A stretch of 64,000 bases of DNA from Bacterioplanes sanyensis (GTDB lineage: Bacteria > Pseudomonadota > Gammaproteobacteria > Pseudomonadales > Oceanobacteraceae), in contig NZ_BMYY01000004.1 of NCBI RefSeq assembly GCF_014652515.1, positions 1 through 64,000 on the forward strand, written 5' to 3'. Under the pieces are notes generated by a model. It had not been told where the DNA came from. It saw only the letters and a list, made by a program, of their open reading frames with translations, and ran no database searches. The translations under genes were made by a program, and so were the position numbers. Within the stretch, counting starts at the first letter, position 1. Every line of letters starts with the position of its first letter. Of the stretch, positions 17,542 through 32,560 are shown piece by piece.

Positions 17542-19866
17542 GTGCAGCAATTTCTATTTTTTTGCCTAGGGCTGTTGTGCCTGCACGCCAGCCACGCCGA
17601 GCATCCCAGCCACGACGCTGCCCAAGCTTTTGGCCTAGGTGCCCAGCAACTGGTTGATGACAGCCGCCAACTCACGCTGAGCCAAGTGCGCCAGCGGCAG
17701 GATTGGCAACCGACCCAAGCCGAGCACCCCAACTTTGGTTACACTGATGCCGCCATCTGGTATCAACGCCGCGTCACCTTAACCGAGCAGCCCCTATGGC
17801 TGTGGATTCGCTACTCCTTGCTTGATCGCGTCGATTTATACGTATGCCCAACTAACAGCCCCCAGAGCACCAGCCAATGTGAGCATCAGGCCAGCGGCGA
17901 CAGCTTGGCATTTAGCAACCGCGCGCTGCAACATGCCGATTTACTGTTGCCGATAAAAGGCCAGGGCGAGGTCGAGCTTTTTTTGCGAGTCCACAGCCAA
18001 GGCACGCAGCAACTGCCCGCTTGGCTGCTGCCTGACGATCAAATGCACGATTCGCTGCAATCCTATAACTTGCTGCGCGGCGGCTTTTTGGCCGCATTAT
18101 TGGTGATGGGGCTATATAACCTGTTTATTTTCGTCACCACCCGCGATCGCAGTTATTTGCTCTATGCCGGCTTTGTATTGTCTTTTTTGCTGCTGCACAT
18201 GACCTACGAAGGCTCCGCCTTTCAGTTTTTATGGCCAAACTGGCCAGCGTTTAACCAGTATGCTTTGCCACTGTTTTTTGGCCTTAACCAGCTAGTCATG
18301 TGCGCTTTTGTGAGTCGCTTTTTGCGCCTCGCCGAGTACAGCCAGTTAATGCATGCTGCCTTTGGTATTTATGCAGGTCTGGCGGCGCTGTCGATGCTGT
18401 TGTCATTGCTACTACCTTATGGTTGGGTGCTGGCCTTTCAAAACCTACTCAGCACTTTTATCAGTGTCTCGGCCTTGGCATGCGGTCTGCGTTTATGGCG
18501 CCGTGGTGAAATGGCGGCGCGCTACTTTTCTATTGCCTGGCTGGTGTTTATCGTCGGCATGGTCATTACCAATGTGCGCTCGCTAGGCTGGTTGCCAACC
18601 AATACCCTGACCTTGTTCAGCTATCAAATTGGCTCATTTATCGAAATCATTTTGCTGTCAATGGCCTTAGGTGAGCGCATCGCTAAGTTGCAGCGCAATG
18701 AACTGGCAGCCCGCCAACAGCGCCTGCAAAGCCAAGAGCAAGCGATTCATTATTTACGCAGCTTTGAAGAGCTTTATCACAACTCGCTGTCGGGTCAGTT
18801 TCAGTTAGATGCTCAAGGACGCTTTACCAAATCCAACCCGTCATGGCGGCGCATGCTTGGCCTAGCACACTGCGACACCGAGCGTTTACCGCCGTTTGGC
18901 CATTTGTTTCATGCCAGCGCTATGTCGTCTTTTTGGCACACTCTAAAGCAAGAGGAGCAGGTGCAACGCTATGTATTGGAGCGCGGTTACGATGAGCAAC
19001 GCAGCTGGCTCAGCATTACCATGCGCCGGCGGCGCCAAGGAGAACTGGCCGGCTCTAACACCGTATGGATTGGCTCAGCGCAGGACGTAACCCGTCAGTA
19101 TCAGCATGAGCTAGACGTGCGCCGCATACAGGAAGAAAAAACCCGCTCGCTGCGCCAACTAGTGATGGGCGTGGCGCATGAAATGAACACGCCATTGGGC
19201 AATATTCAAATGGCGCAAAGCTTTTTGGCCGAAAACATCGCCGCGGTGCGCGACGATGATTTGCGCTTGCAGCTACAGGCCGCCAGCCAGCACATCGACC
19301 AAGGAATTGTTCGGCTAAAAGATTTGAATCAGGTGATGAAAAACTCAGCGTTAGTTGACCAGCAGTCGTCGCCGGAGCTGATTCAGCTGCATCATTGGTT
19401 TAGCCACTGGCGCCGCGAAACCCTGCGGCTAGACCCAGAGCTGGCGCTGACCATCACTGTCGACACCGACGTTTCACAATGGCAAGGCAACAGCGATGCA
19501 TTAGAGCGGGTTTTGAACCAGCTGCTCGACAACAGCCTGCGCCATAACCCACAACTGGCCAGCACTCATACACTCACGATTGATATTCAGGTCAGTCAAC
19601 CAGCCCAGCAGCTCAGCGTGCGCTACCAAGACAACGGCTGTGGCATTGCCGCCGATGAGCGCGAGCGAGTGTTCTTACCGTTTTATACCACCCGCCGCCA
19701 GCAAGCGGGCAGCTGTGGTTTAGGGCTGTATGAAAGCTATAACCTAGTCACCCAAGTATTAAACGGCACGATACAGTGGGGCGATGGCCCAGGGTTTGAT
19801 TTATGCCTATTGCTGCCGGTCGAGACTCGGGCTAACGCTGAAGCAGCGCCGCCCTTGTCGGCCTGA
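17542..19866 (+). CDS. Hybrid-less sensor histidine kinase with 7TMR-DISM input
   Basis: A 774-residue membrane kinase. It starts at GTG 17542 behind AAGGAA. A signal peptide (1-19, ending SHAEH) leads into a DISMED2-type periplasmic domain (about 30-165). A seven-helix DISM region follows (about 180-390: LLRGGFLAALLVMGLYNLFI and FVLSFLLLHMTYEG). Then come a PAS-like domain (about 405-510), HisKA with VAHEMNTPLGNI (histidine 546) and HATPase (N box DNSLRHNP, G1 DNGCGIA, F box FLPFYTTRR, G2 GLGLYES). There is no receiver domain, and no response regulator lies next to it. The ligand is likely a small molecule or carbohydrate, as in family relatives, but this is a guess. Confidence 0.85.
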   Translation: MQQFLFFCLGLLCLHASHAEHPSHDAAQAFGLGAQQLVDDSRQLTLSQVRQRQDWQPTQAEHPNFGYTDAAIWYQRRVTLTEQPLWLWIRYSLLDRVDLYVCPTNSPQSTSQCEHQASGDSLAFSNRALQHADLLLPIKGQGEVELFLRVHSQGTQQLPAWLLPDDQMHDSLQSYNLLRGGFLAALLVMGLYNLFIFVTTRDRSYLLYAGFVLSFLLLHMTYEGSAFQFLWPNWPAFNQYALPLFFGLNQLVMCAFVSRFLRLAEYSQLMHAAFGIYAGLAALSMLLSLLLPYGWVLAFQNLLSTFISVSALACGLRLWRRGEMAARYFSIAWLVFIVGMVITNVRSLGWLPTNTLTLFSYQIGSFIEIILLSMALGERIAKLQRNELAARQQRLQSQEQAIHYLRSFEELYHNSLSGQFQLDAQGRFTKSNPSWRRMLGLAHCDTERLPPFGHLFHASAMSSFWHTLKQEEQVQRYVLERGYDEQRSWLSITMRRRRQGELAGSNTVWIGSAQDVTRQYQHELDVRRIQEEKTRSLRQLVMGVAHEMNTPLGNIQMAQSFLAENIAAVRDDDLRLQLQAASQHIDQGIVRLKDLNQVMKNSALVDQQSSPELIQLHHWFSHWRRETLRLDPELALTITVDTDVSQWQGNSDALERVLNQLLDNSLRHNPQLASTHTLTIDIQVSQPAQQLSVRYQDNGCGIAADERERVFLPFYTTRRQQAGSCGLGLYESYNLVTQVLNGTIQWGDGPGFDLCLLLPVETRANAEAAPPLSA

Positions 19867-19880
19867 GTTAATGCTCCCTG

Positions 19881-21947
<2,067 letters not shown>

Positions 21948-22021
21948 CTACCTAAGGAATGATTGTGATGAGCGCAGTTTACCCTGACAAAGCGCCGGGT
22001 AAATGACCCAAGTGTGCAAAT

Positions 22022-22055
22022 AAAAAACCCAAGTGCGCAAACTTACACACTTGGG
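22022..22055 (-). terminator. Rho-independent terminator of mrp
   Basis: On the minus strand CCCAAGTG...CACTTGGG forms an 8-bp stem (22028-22055) followed by TTTTTTATTT. A further acccaagtg copy at 22007-22015 repeats one arm. Confidence 0.8.
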
Positions 22056-22068
22056 GCATCTTAAGCAC

Positions 22069-23166
22069 TCAGTCGTCGCTGATCTCAATGCTCGGCATGG
22101 CCTGGCGGTTTTGCGCCTGGCGCATCAAGGCTACGGCTAAGCGGCGCGCGGCGTGGCGATACATCATCGACACTTCCGAGCAATCATCAGCGGCCACCAC
22201 CGGCGTGCCAGCATCGCTTTGCTCGCGAATGTATTTAGACAGCGGCAGCGAGCCCAGCACTTGGGTATCGTAGCGCTGCGCTAACTCATCGGCGCCATCT
22301 TGGCCAAAAATAGGCTCGGCATGGCCGCAGTTGGAGCAAATATGCATGCTCATGTTTTCAATCATGCCCATCACTGGAATGTTCACCTTATTGAACATTT
22401 CAATGCCTTTTTTGGCATCGGCCAAAGCAATGTCCTGCGGCGTGGTAACAATGACCGCACCCGATACCGGAAACTTCTGACTTAAGGTCAGCTGAATATC
22501 ACCCGTGCCCGGGGGCATATCGATGATTAAATAATCCAGCTCGCCCCATTGGGTTTGCGTCAGAATTTGCTGCAGCGCACCGGCGACCATAGGCCCGCGC
22601 CACACCATAGGCGTCGATTCAGTGACCAAATACGCCATCGACATGGTTTTAATGCCGTGGGCTTCAATCGGCACAAACCATTTATTGTCGATGGTTTCTG
22701 GCCGCGTGCCCTCGTCTACACCCAGCATAATGCCCTGGCTAGGGCCGTAAATATCGGCGTCTAACAAGCCCACTTTGGCGCCGTCTTTGGCCAATGCCAG
22801 CGCCAAATTTACAGACGTAGTCGACTTACCGACACCGCCTTTGCCCGACGCCACGGCCACAATGTTCTTAACCTGCGCTATGGCCTCAACACTGTTTTGG
22901 CTCTTGCATTCCAGCACTTCCCAGCTGATTTTAACGCTGGCCGATTGGCAGCCGTCGATGTTTTCTATCGCCGTTTGCAGCATTTGCTCGACGCCATTGC
23001 CCAAGAAGCCACTCGGGTATTGTAAGTGCAGCGCCACTTCGATCTCGTTGCTATTGCTAATGCTCACGCTGCGCAGCGCACCAGCACTGACCAAATCGCT
23101 GTTTAAATACGGATCGATGTAGCCCTGGATGGCTTGCTCAACTTGAGACTGGGTTATTTGGCTCAC
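22069..23166 (-). CDS. mrp: Iron-sulfur cluster carrier protein Mrp/ApbC
   Basis: A 365-residue P-loop ATPase that carries or inserts Fe-S clusters. An FSCA (DUF59) domain fills the first 90 residues (VEQAIQGYIDPYLN). The deviant Walker A GKGGVGKSTT lies around 109-118. It also has DADIYGPSQGIMLG, the switch region DMPPGTGDIQLTLSQ, and the cluster-binding HICSNCGH (CxxC). The start is GTG 23164-23166 behind AAGGGG. A near-consensus promoter lies upstream and a terminator downstream. The CRISPR array lies immediately upstream and points into it. Confidence 0.95.
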   Translation of the reverse strand: MSQITQSQVEQAIQGYIDPYLNSDLVSAGALRSVSISNSNEIEVALHLQYPSGFLGNGVEQMLQTAIENIDGCQSASVKISWEVLECKSQNSVEAIAQVKNIVAVASGKGGVGKSTTSVNLALALAKDGAKVGLLDADIYGPSQGIMLGVDEGTRPETIDNKWFVPIEAHGIKTMSMAYLVTESTPMVWRGPMVAGALQQILTQTQWGELDYLIIDMPPGTGDIQLTLSQKFPVSGAVIVTTPQDIALADAKKGIEMFNKVNIPVMGMIENMSMHICSNCGHAEPIFGQDGADELAQRYDTQVLGSLPLSKYIREQSDAGTPVVAADDCSEVSMMYRHAARRLAVALMRQAQNRQAMPSIEISDD

Positions 23167-23208
23167 GGTGCATCCCCTTAGATCACAACCTTTACTCTCG
23201 ATGGCGCG

Positions 23209-23237
23209 ATTGTACGCCCGGAAAGGGCAAATGTCAG
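23209..23237 (-). promoter_or_regulatory. Sigma70 promoter of mrp
   Basis: On the minus strand CTGACA (23232-23237), a 17-bp spacer and TACAAT (23209-23214) match five of six bases at each hexamer. The site is 43 bp upstream of the GTG start and 31 bp past the last CRISPR repeat. Confidence 0.75.
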
Positions 23238-23267
23238 ACTGCCGCGCTCGGATTTATAGAAGTTGCT

Positions 23268-26200
23268 GTTTCAATCCGCGCGCCCGTGAAGGACGCGACG
23301 ATTTACTTAGGTGCTACGCTCGCGGCAAAGGAGGTTTCAATCCGCGCGCCCGTGAAGGACGCGACGCCGAGCTAAGCCACCAGGCGATAGCTCAGCGCGT
23401 TTCAATCCGCGCGCCCGTGAAGGACGCGACGGCTGGGCTTCCGGCGATTGCCGGGAAAACAGGGTTTCAATCCGCGCGCCCGTGAAGGACGCGACTTGAT
23501 CAATAGTCAGCTTTGATTTTTTTACAACTGTTTCAATCCGCGCGCCCGTGAAGGACGCGACGATCATTTGACTTTTCCTACACCGAAGAAGCCAAAGTTT
23601 CAATCCGCGCGCCCGTGAAGGACGCGACGGCACTGCGCTGAGTTGGTGGCTACGGCGATACAGTTTCAATCCGCGCGCCCGTGAAGGACGCGACTAGGCA
23701 ACAGTTCGATAAATCGACCAATGCCAGAGTTTCAATCCGCGCGCCCGTGAAGGACGCGACGGTCCTTTCTCGTAAATTTTCAGAGTACTATGCTCAGTTT
23801 CAATCCGCGCGCCCGTGAAGGACGCGACGTGCAAAGCGCGGGCATCTATGCTCAGCTTGCTGACGTTTCAATCCGCGCGCCCGTGAAGGACGCGACGCTT
23901 TGTCTTCTTGGCCATGGGCTTTACCGGCAAGTTTCAATCCGCGCGCCCGTGAAGGACGCGACGTGCCGACCGGCCAAACACGCCAAACTTCATCGAGTTT
24001 CAATCCGCGCGCCCGTGAAGGACGCGACCCGCAGGAATGCGGCCAACTTCGTTGACTGCCATGCCAGTTTCAATCCGCGCGCCCGTGAAGGACGCGACTA
24101 AAAGCCCTGTTGATACGTGCACAGACTGACCGGTTTCAATCCGCGCGCCCGTGAAGGACGCGACTTGGCGACACGCCAGCAACAAAAACCAGAGCTTGAG
24201 TTTCAATCCGCGCGCCCGTGAAGGACGCGACTGGAAGTACTCCTGCGAGCACTACCTGACAAACCAGTTTCAATCCGCGCGCCCGTGAAGGACGCGACCT
24301 GCCTTGTCTATTCCAAACCGACGCATATGCGAGCGTTTCAATCCGCGCGCCCGTGAAGGACGCGACTGCACCCGCAGGGTAGGCTGACTGGGCCGGTGCT
24401 GTTTCAATCCGCGCGCCCGTGAAGGACGCGACTTGTTGTAACGCTGGGTCTGCCGACCGTAGAGCTTGTTTCAATCCGCGCGCCCGTGAAGGACGCGACT
24501 AGTGGCGGGTTTATGTCATTACAGACTCTAATCGTTTCAATCCGCGCGCCCGTGAAGGACGCGACCCCACGCGATCTAGCAGCACTGCAAACGTACATCG
24601 TTTCAATCCGCGCGCCCGTGAAGGACGCGACCGGTTGCGTGCTGGGTGAACTCGCCAGATGATTTGTTTCAATCCGCGCGCCCGTGAAGGACGCGACATA
24701 TCAACGTCTTGATAAAGCGCCTCCGTAAACCGTTTCAATCCGCGCGCCCGTGAAGGACGCGACCGCACCGATCGCGCCAATGCCTGTAACAATAGTCGAG
24801 TTTCAATCCGCGCGCCCGTGAAGGACGCGACACCCGTGGGATGCCCACGGCATCAAAACCCACTGGGTTTCAATCCGCGCGCCCGTGAAGGACGCGACGC
24901 CAGTCGTGGCGTCAGATTTTTGCGGGATTCGGTGTTTCAATCCGCGCGCCCGTGAAGGACGCGACATGGGTGTCAACGCTGGACTTCGAAGACGCTAGGG
25001 TTTCAATCCGCGCGCCCGTGAAGGACGCGACTCACATCATCCCAAAATCGCTTGGAGGTGGAGATGTTTCAATCCGCGCGCCCGTGAAGGACGCGACCCG
25101 TCGCCAGAATAGTCGCAGAAGCGCCCGTGATGTTTCAATCCGCGCGCCCGTGAAGGACGCGACTATAGCGGCAGGAGAGGGCCTGCGATCTTGATGCGTT
25201 TCAATCCGCGCGCCCGTGAAGGACGCGACGCGATTTATAGCAATATGGATCGGCCATACAACGTTTCAATCCGCGCGCCCGTGAAGGACGCGACCTTCGC
25301 GTATCGCCTTTTTGCTGCCAAGCTCTAAGTTTCAATCCGCGCGCCCGTGAAGGACGCGACTGTTCGATCTGGTACAGGGCTTAGACCTGACAACAGTTTC
25401 AATCCGCGCGCCCGTGAAGGACGCGACGCGATCAGTTTGACTACAGCAACGGCGGAGCGGAGTTTCAATCCGCGCGCCCGTGAAGGACGCGACCGACTGG
25501 CAGTAGGCGCACCAGCTCCTCGTTGCTGTTTCAATCCGCGCGCCCGTGAAGGACGCGACACGCGGTCATTAACCGGCGCTCTTGTTTTTTAGCGTTTCAA
25601 TCCGCGCGCCCGTGAAGGACGCGACTTCCAACCCACGAAATTCAAAGCCTGGCATTCCAGTTTCAATCCGCGCGCCCGTGAAGGACGCGACGCTGATAGA
25701 TCAGCTGACAGCCAAGGGCGTGGCAGTTTCAATCCGCGCGCCCGTGAAGGACGCGACACCCTGGCATGCCGCAAGAGGGCTGCCACTGCGGCGTTTCAAT
25801 CCGCGCGCCCGTGAAGGACGCGACCTGCTGGTGCGTCCGCTTGCCTTCATTGCGCGGATGTTTCAATCCGCGCGCCCGTGAAGGACGCGACCCTCGACCG
25901 TGCGCCAGTGGCACAACTCATAAGCGTGTTTCAATCCGCGCGCCCGTGAAGGACGCGACTCCACAGCGCAGACGATCACCGACCTTACTGGCGAAGTTTC
26001 AATCCGCGCGCCCGTGAAGGACGCGACGGTATGGCGCAAAGTTGTAAGTTTGTGATTTTATTGTTTCAATCCGCGCGCCCGTGAAGGACGCGACCCTTCT
26101 CGCCTTTGATGTGCGGCAGCAGTTCGATGTTTCAATCCGCGCGCCCGTGAAGGACGCGACGCAGTAATCCTGCAGGCGCTGCTCGTCATACTCAGTTTCA

Positions 26201-26690
26201 ATCCGCGCGCCCGTGAAGGACGCGACCTGCGGCTCGTCGTTGTTACCCTGATAATTACCCGGTTTCAATCCGCGCGCCCGTGAAGGACGCGACAGCATTC
26301 ACTTTAGACTCCCAAATGTCATCGATTGTTTCAATCCGCGCGCCCGTGAAGGACGCGACTGGCGTAATCAGGCAGCGCTGTTCCAGTCAGCTCGCGTTTC
26401 AATCCGCGCGCCCGTGAAGGACGCGACAAAACGCCTCAACCCCACCATTATTTATCTCCTGTTTCAATCCGCGCGCCCGTGAAGGACGCGACAACCCCGC
26501 CTTGATCAGTCGCTCCAACGAAGACCGTTTCAATCCGCGCGCCCGTGAAGGACGCGACGCTTAATTATTTGGCTTACCTGTTAGAAGACTTAGTTTCAAT
26601 CCGCGCGCCCGTGAAGGACGCGACCTTTACCGGATGCAGCACCGCTTTATTGGCGCCGGTTTCAATCCGCGCGCCCGTGAAGGACGCGAC
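23268..26690 (-). CRISPR. Subtype I-C CRISPR array, 52 repeats and 51 spacers
   Basis: A 32-bp repeat recurs 52 times from 23268-23299 to 26659-26690. Read on the minus strand it starts GTCGCGTCC and ends GCGGATTGAAAC, the classic I-C type with the ATTGAAAC handle that becomes the crRNA 5' tag. By eye every copy is identical, including the leader-distal one at 23268. The 51 spacers are 33-38 bp, mostly 34. The array is read on the minus strand, as the cas genes are, with the leader at the cas2 side (26691 and above). Newest spacers are therefore at the high-coordinate end. Spacer targets could not be searched. Confidence 0.98.
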
Positions 26691-26823
26691 ACCGCTATTC
26701 TAAGTTGTTAAAGAGCTGCAGGAAAGCACCCTATTTGCGCTATCCCTCAGATTTACCTAAATGGTTCTCGACGGTAAATATCACTGCCAGAAAAAAGTAT
26801 TTAATATCAATGACCTAGAAAAT
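26691..26823 (-). promoter_or_regulatory. CRISPR leader
   Basis: An AT-rich stretch between cas2 and the first repeat, containing T-runs (ACTTTTTTC) and a TAGAAT 7 bp before the repeat, read on the minus strand. Its place next to the adaptation genes is where the array promoter and the integration signals sit in I-C loci. The exact promoter was not resolved. Confidence 0.7.
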
Positions 26824-26864
26824 CGCTAACCGCCCGGCAATGTTATGAGGACCGCGGGTTAGCG
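26824..26864 (-). terminator. Hairpin between cas2 and the CRISPR leader
   Basis: On the minus strand CGCTAACC ... GGTTAGCG (outer 8-bp stem, 26824-26831 with 26857-26864) encloses a GC-rich inner part and is followed by ATTTTCT. It directly follows the cas2 stop codon. It is probably the cas operon terminator, though the T-run is weak. Confidence 0.5.
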
Positions 26865-26865
26865 G

Positions 26866-27159
26866 TTAAAGAATCAGTACGCCTGAATGGGGGTCAGTTA
26901 CTTGTTTGGCACCGTGATGCTCAACCTTTTCACGGCCTTTTTTCCCCAAGTGGTAGAATCGCAAACTGTCATCGGCAGGGTCATAAATGTCTAACAGCGC
27001 CGCTTTGAGTTGTACATATTGTGCCGGGGTCAGTTCGCACTCAAAAACGGAGTTTTGTACCCGTGTGCCATAGTCGAGGCATGCTTTGGCTATATTTCTT
27101 AGCCGCTTTGGCCCGTCGGGCGCGATGACGCTGACATCGTAAGTAATCAGTATCAACAT
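26866..27159 (-). CDS. cas2: CRISPR adaptation endonuclease Cas2
   Basis: A 97-residue protein with the ferredoxin-like Cas2 pattern: LILITYDVS at the N-terminus (catalytic-position aspartate after the first strand), TRVQNSVFECELT and SLRFYHLG. It forms the Cas1-Cas2 integrase core that inserts new spacers next to the leader. It lies 9 bp after cas1 and is the last cas gene before the array. Confidence 0.95.
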   Translation of the reverse strand: MLILITYDVSVIAPDGPKRLRNIAKACLDYGTRVQNSVFECELTPAQYVQLKAALLDIYDPADDSLRFYHLGKKGREKVEHHGAKQVTDPHSGVLIL

Positions 27160-27168
27160 GAGTTTTTC

Positions 27169-28185
27169 CTATTTTATTGTCCAAGGCGGATAGCAGGCCA
27201 GATCAGCGCGAAGATGCCGAGCTAGCAGCAAGGCCTGGCAGTGGGGCAACAAGCCCATGGGTATTTTCTCTTGCAGATAGGGGTGCGTCAGCTGTTCACG
27301 CTTCTTTTCTTGATAATGCGTTAAGAATGTCTTGCGACCGTCTTCAGTGAGCCTGACAGCACCGCTACCCTCTTTGGTAAAGTCTTTTGTTTTTAATTGC
27401 TGCCGGTTTAACAATGTCAGCACCAAGCGATCGGCCCACCCAGCACGGAACTCTTCGATCAAGTCCAACGCCAACCCCGGTCGACCCGGACGATCTTGAT
27501 GTAAAAAACCAACATAAGGATCTAGCCCTACACCCTGCAAAGCCGACACACAATCCTGAGTTATCATTGAATAAGCAAATGATAACAGTGCATTGATGGG
27601 GTCTGTTGGCGGCCTGCGAACGCGACCATTAAAGCAAAAACCAGGTACTCGAATGCGCTGCTGCAGTACGGAAAAGTAAGTACTGGCGGCATCACCTTCT
27701 AGGCCCATCAAAGTTTCCAAGCTGTTGGCCTGCTGCGTATTGCGTAGACTAGCGGCCAATTTGACCACAGCTTGCTGAAGCTCGTGCTGATCACCATGGT
27801 TACGGATATCGCGCTGGAGTACCGCTCTACTGTTGGCGATTTTGGCGGCAATCATTAAGCGTGCAACGGAGAGCGACCGTTCACTATCATCGGCCCAACG
27901 ATACTGGCTACGGCGCAGCAAAACATTGCCACTTTCCGGGCCCTGCAGTCTGGCGAGAAAACGACCATAGTCGGTATAAAAACTCAAGCCAATACCTTGC
28001 TGCGCCAGGTAGCCCATTAAAAAAGGCGAGACAGAAACTCGGCCAAAGCAATGGATATTTTCCAACGCCAGTGATGGAAACTGCCCCAGCTTTTCGTCCC
28101 CTTGTTTTATAACAATGGTCTCGCGCTCTTTGTGTAAGTACGTTTCTTGGCGAGTGATGTACAGGGTATTCAGGAGTTTTTTCAT
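27169..28185 (-). CDS. cas1: CRISPR integrase Cas1, type I-C
   Basis: A 338-residue protein, usual for Cas1c. The beta-sandwich N-terminus reads KLLNTLYITRQETYLHKERE. The helical C-terminal domain holds the metal-binding glutamate (about LMGLEGDAASTYF), the histidine region (VGFLHQDRPGRPGLALDLIEEF) and the following aspartate. It acts with Cas2 and Cas4 in spacer acquisition. The start overlaps the cas4 stop as ATGA (28182-28185). Confidence 0.95.
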   Translation of the reverse strand: MKKLLNTLYITRQETYLHKERETIVIKQGDEKLGQFPSLALENIHCFGRVSVSPFLMGYLAQQGIGLSFYTDYGRFLARLQGPESGNVLLRRSQYRWADDSERSLSVARLMIAAKIANSRAVLQRDIRNHGDQHELQQAVVKLAASLRNTQQANSLETLMGLEGDAASTYFSVLQQRIRVPGFCFNGRVRRPPTDPINALLSFAYSMITQDCVSALQGVGLDPYVGFLHQDRPGRPGLALDLIEEFRAGWADRLVLTLLNRQQLKTKDFTKEGSGAVRLTEDGRKTFLTHYQEKKREQLTHPYLQEKIPMGLLPHCQALLLARHLRADLACYPPWTIK

Positions 28186-28805
28186 TCCTTGAACAGCTCC
28201 TGAACGTAGAAGGTTGAGCGGTCAGATCGCACGACTTCTGGCTGGCACTGATCTACCAAAGAACAAGCTTTACACCGTTTGGTGTGCGATGTAGGCGCTG
28301 GTGTCTGGCCCTTGAGCAGTATTTCCTTAGCGCCGCGAATGGCGTCTAACGTTGCCTGACGAAGATCATCGCTAAAGGTTACAACCTCGCGGTGGCGGGT
28401 TTGCCAATACCAGAGCGCCCCTGCGGAAATGTCGAGGTTGCGCATTTCTTCTAGGCACAGTGCTTGGGCACACAGCTGCAGACGATCCCAATCCTGTACT
28501 TTGGGCTTGCCACGTTTATATTCCACGGGTGTGAGTTTAGGCGGACTGTAACTGGTCTCGATTTCCAGCAGGTCCATTTTGCCGTTCAGGCCAAGCTGCT
28601 GACTGGTGATGAGTACCGCACGTTCGTAGCGCAGATTACCGCGCTGTTCTGGCTCGCCCTCGTCCACTCTGCTATGCAGCAATAAGCCCTCGACAGTATA
28701 GCGATTGTCTGCCCAGGCCTGCTCTAAATGGATTAAAGCGAACTGGCGCGGGCAGTAAGCAAAATGCTGAATGGCTGAGATGGCCAAGGGCTGGCTGTCG
28801 TCCAT
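28182..28805 (-). CDS. cas4: CRISPR-associated exonuclease Cas4
   Basis: A 207-residue RecB-like nuclease with four likely Fe-S cysteines: AYCPRQ near residue 18 and KRCKACSLVDQCQ near 180-190. The nuclease motif is VEYKRGKPK, followed by QLCAQALCLEE. In I-C systems Cas4 trims prespacers and selects those with the right PAM. It overlaps cas1 downstream by 4 bp and lies 27 bp after cas7. Confidence 0.95.
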   Translation of the reverse strand: MDDSQPLAISAIQHFAYCPRQFALIHLEQAWADNRYTVEGLLLHSRVDEGEPEQRGNLRYERAVLITSQQLGLNGKMDLLEIETSYSPPKLTPVEYKRGKPKVQDWDRLQLCAQALCLEEMRNLDISAGALWYWQTRHREVVTFSDDLRQATLDAIRGAKEILLKGQTPAPTSHTKRCKACSLVDQCQPEVVRSDRSTFYVQELFKE

Positions 28806-28832
28806 GACAGAGATTCCTTGTTTATTTAAAGA

Positions 28833-29698
28833 TCAGATCAAGGCCTCAACACTGACACACGCGGGCAGCTTTTCACTGTCAAGCTGTATTTGATAATCGG
28901 CAAACGACTGTGCTGGACTGCCGGCTTCACCGTTAACTCGCGTCACGCTGACGGTCTCAAATAATTTATGCGCGGGTGCATTGCCCATCACACTGTCGTG
29001 CTTAAACACAAACAGCTGACGTGCGCACATTTCGCCACGAGCAGCTGAGCGGTCGTGCTCAAAGGCGTTGATTAGCGATTGCCACAGTAATGCCAAATCT
29101 TCTTCAGAGAAACCGGTTTTCTCCGCTAACTTAGCAGAGATATAACCATGAACTCGGTATAACCCATAAGGCACAATATGTTTGCGCCCCATAGTACGCT
29201 CTTTTTCCAGATCTTTTTCATTGGTCACCGCCATTCGGGTAATTGAGACTTCCAATGGCACGATGGGGTCTTCAGATTTAGCGAATGCGATCTGTATCGG
29301 CCCGCGTACTTGGCCTGCATTTACCTCAGTGGTCATCACAGCACCAAAAGCACGCACATCAAAAAAGTTCTTGCACATCCATTGCGTTAGCTGCTGAGCA
29401 ACCTGGTGCTCTTTCGGCAGTTTTTTAGCAACCGGCTCAATTTCTAAGGCTTCATAAGCTTTTTTATGCTGATTATTCAACACCGACTTTTCTTGCATAT
29501 AAATGTCAAAGCCGGGTTGATCGTCTTTGGCCAGCGCAACGAAGTTGCGGATTTTGCGCTTCAAGCAAACATCCGTCACCAAGCCCTGATTGGTTTCTGG
29601 GTCGAGGCGCGGCATGTTACCTGCATCTGGGTCACCGTTAGGGTTGCCGTTAGTGACATCAAAAAAGAAAACAAACTCGTAGCGGTTACTAATAGCGG

Positions 29699-29702
<4 letters not shown>
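28833..29702 (-). CDS. cas7: Cascade backbone protein Cas7 (Csd2, subtype I-C)
   Basis: A 289-residue Csd2/Csh2-family protein beginning [23 protein letters not shown], the typical RRM strand and loop, then [23 protein letters not shown]. It further carries [17 protein letters not shown] and [11 protein letters not shown]. Several copies coat the crRNA in the I-C Cascade. The start overlaps the cas8c stop by 4 bp (ATGA). Confidence 0.95.
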
Positions 29703-32247
<2,545 letters not shown>

Positions 32248-32298
32248 TTAAACTAGCCCTTCACCAAGGGAGAGACACTCACGTGTAGCGAGAAGTTT

Positions 32299-32487
32299 CT
32301 ATCCACGTACCTTCATCAGCACTTGAATAAGATATCTAATATCCGGATAGCCAAATTCAAAGAGCGAAGCTACGACCGTCGATACCAGAACCGGGCTTCC
32401 TTGCAACTGAACTCGAGTGGCATGGGCGCCTCTCTCTATGTTCAGCGAAAGAGCAAACCAAGGATCTGGTTTTTCAGGGCGAGACAT
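32299..32487 (-). CDS. Small protein of unknown function inside the cas operon
   Basis: A 62-residue frame between cas3 and cas5c. The start ATG 32485-32487 (MSRPEKPDPWFALSLNIERG) has AAGGA with 7-bp spacing. A longer form beginning at 32511 is possible but less well placed. It ends FGYPDIRYLIQVLMKVRG. I do not recognise it; I-C loci usually have cas3 followed directly by cas5. It could be a regulator, an accessory Cascade protein, an anti-CRISPR-like insertion or a chance frame. The flanking gaps are 69 and 73 bp. Confidence 0.5.
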   Translation of the reverse strand: MSRPEKPDPWFALSLNIERGAHATRVQLQGSPVLVSTVVASLFEFGYPDIRYLIQVLMKVRG

Positions 32488-32560
32488 AGGCCATCCTTTT
32501 GCATCGACCAAAGCAAGATACCCATAAAAGTACTCACAGTAAAGTTCTTCTCACTACAAG

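Noticed and set aside
23337-26298. Many open frames on both strands within the CRISPR array (repeated SRPSRARGLK or SIRAPVKDAT peptides)
   Set aside because: They are translations of the CRISPR repeat and not genes.
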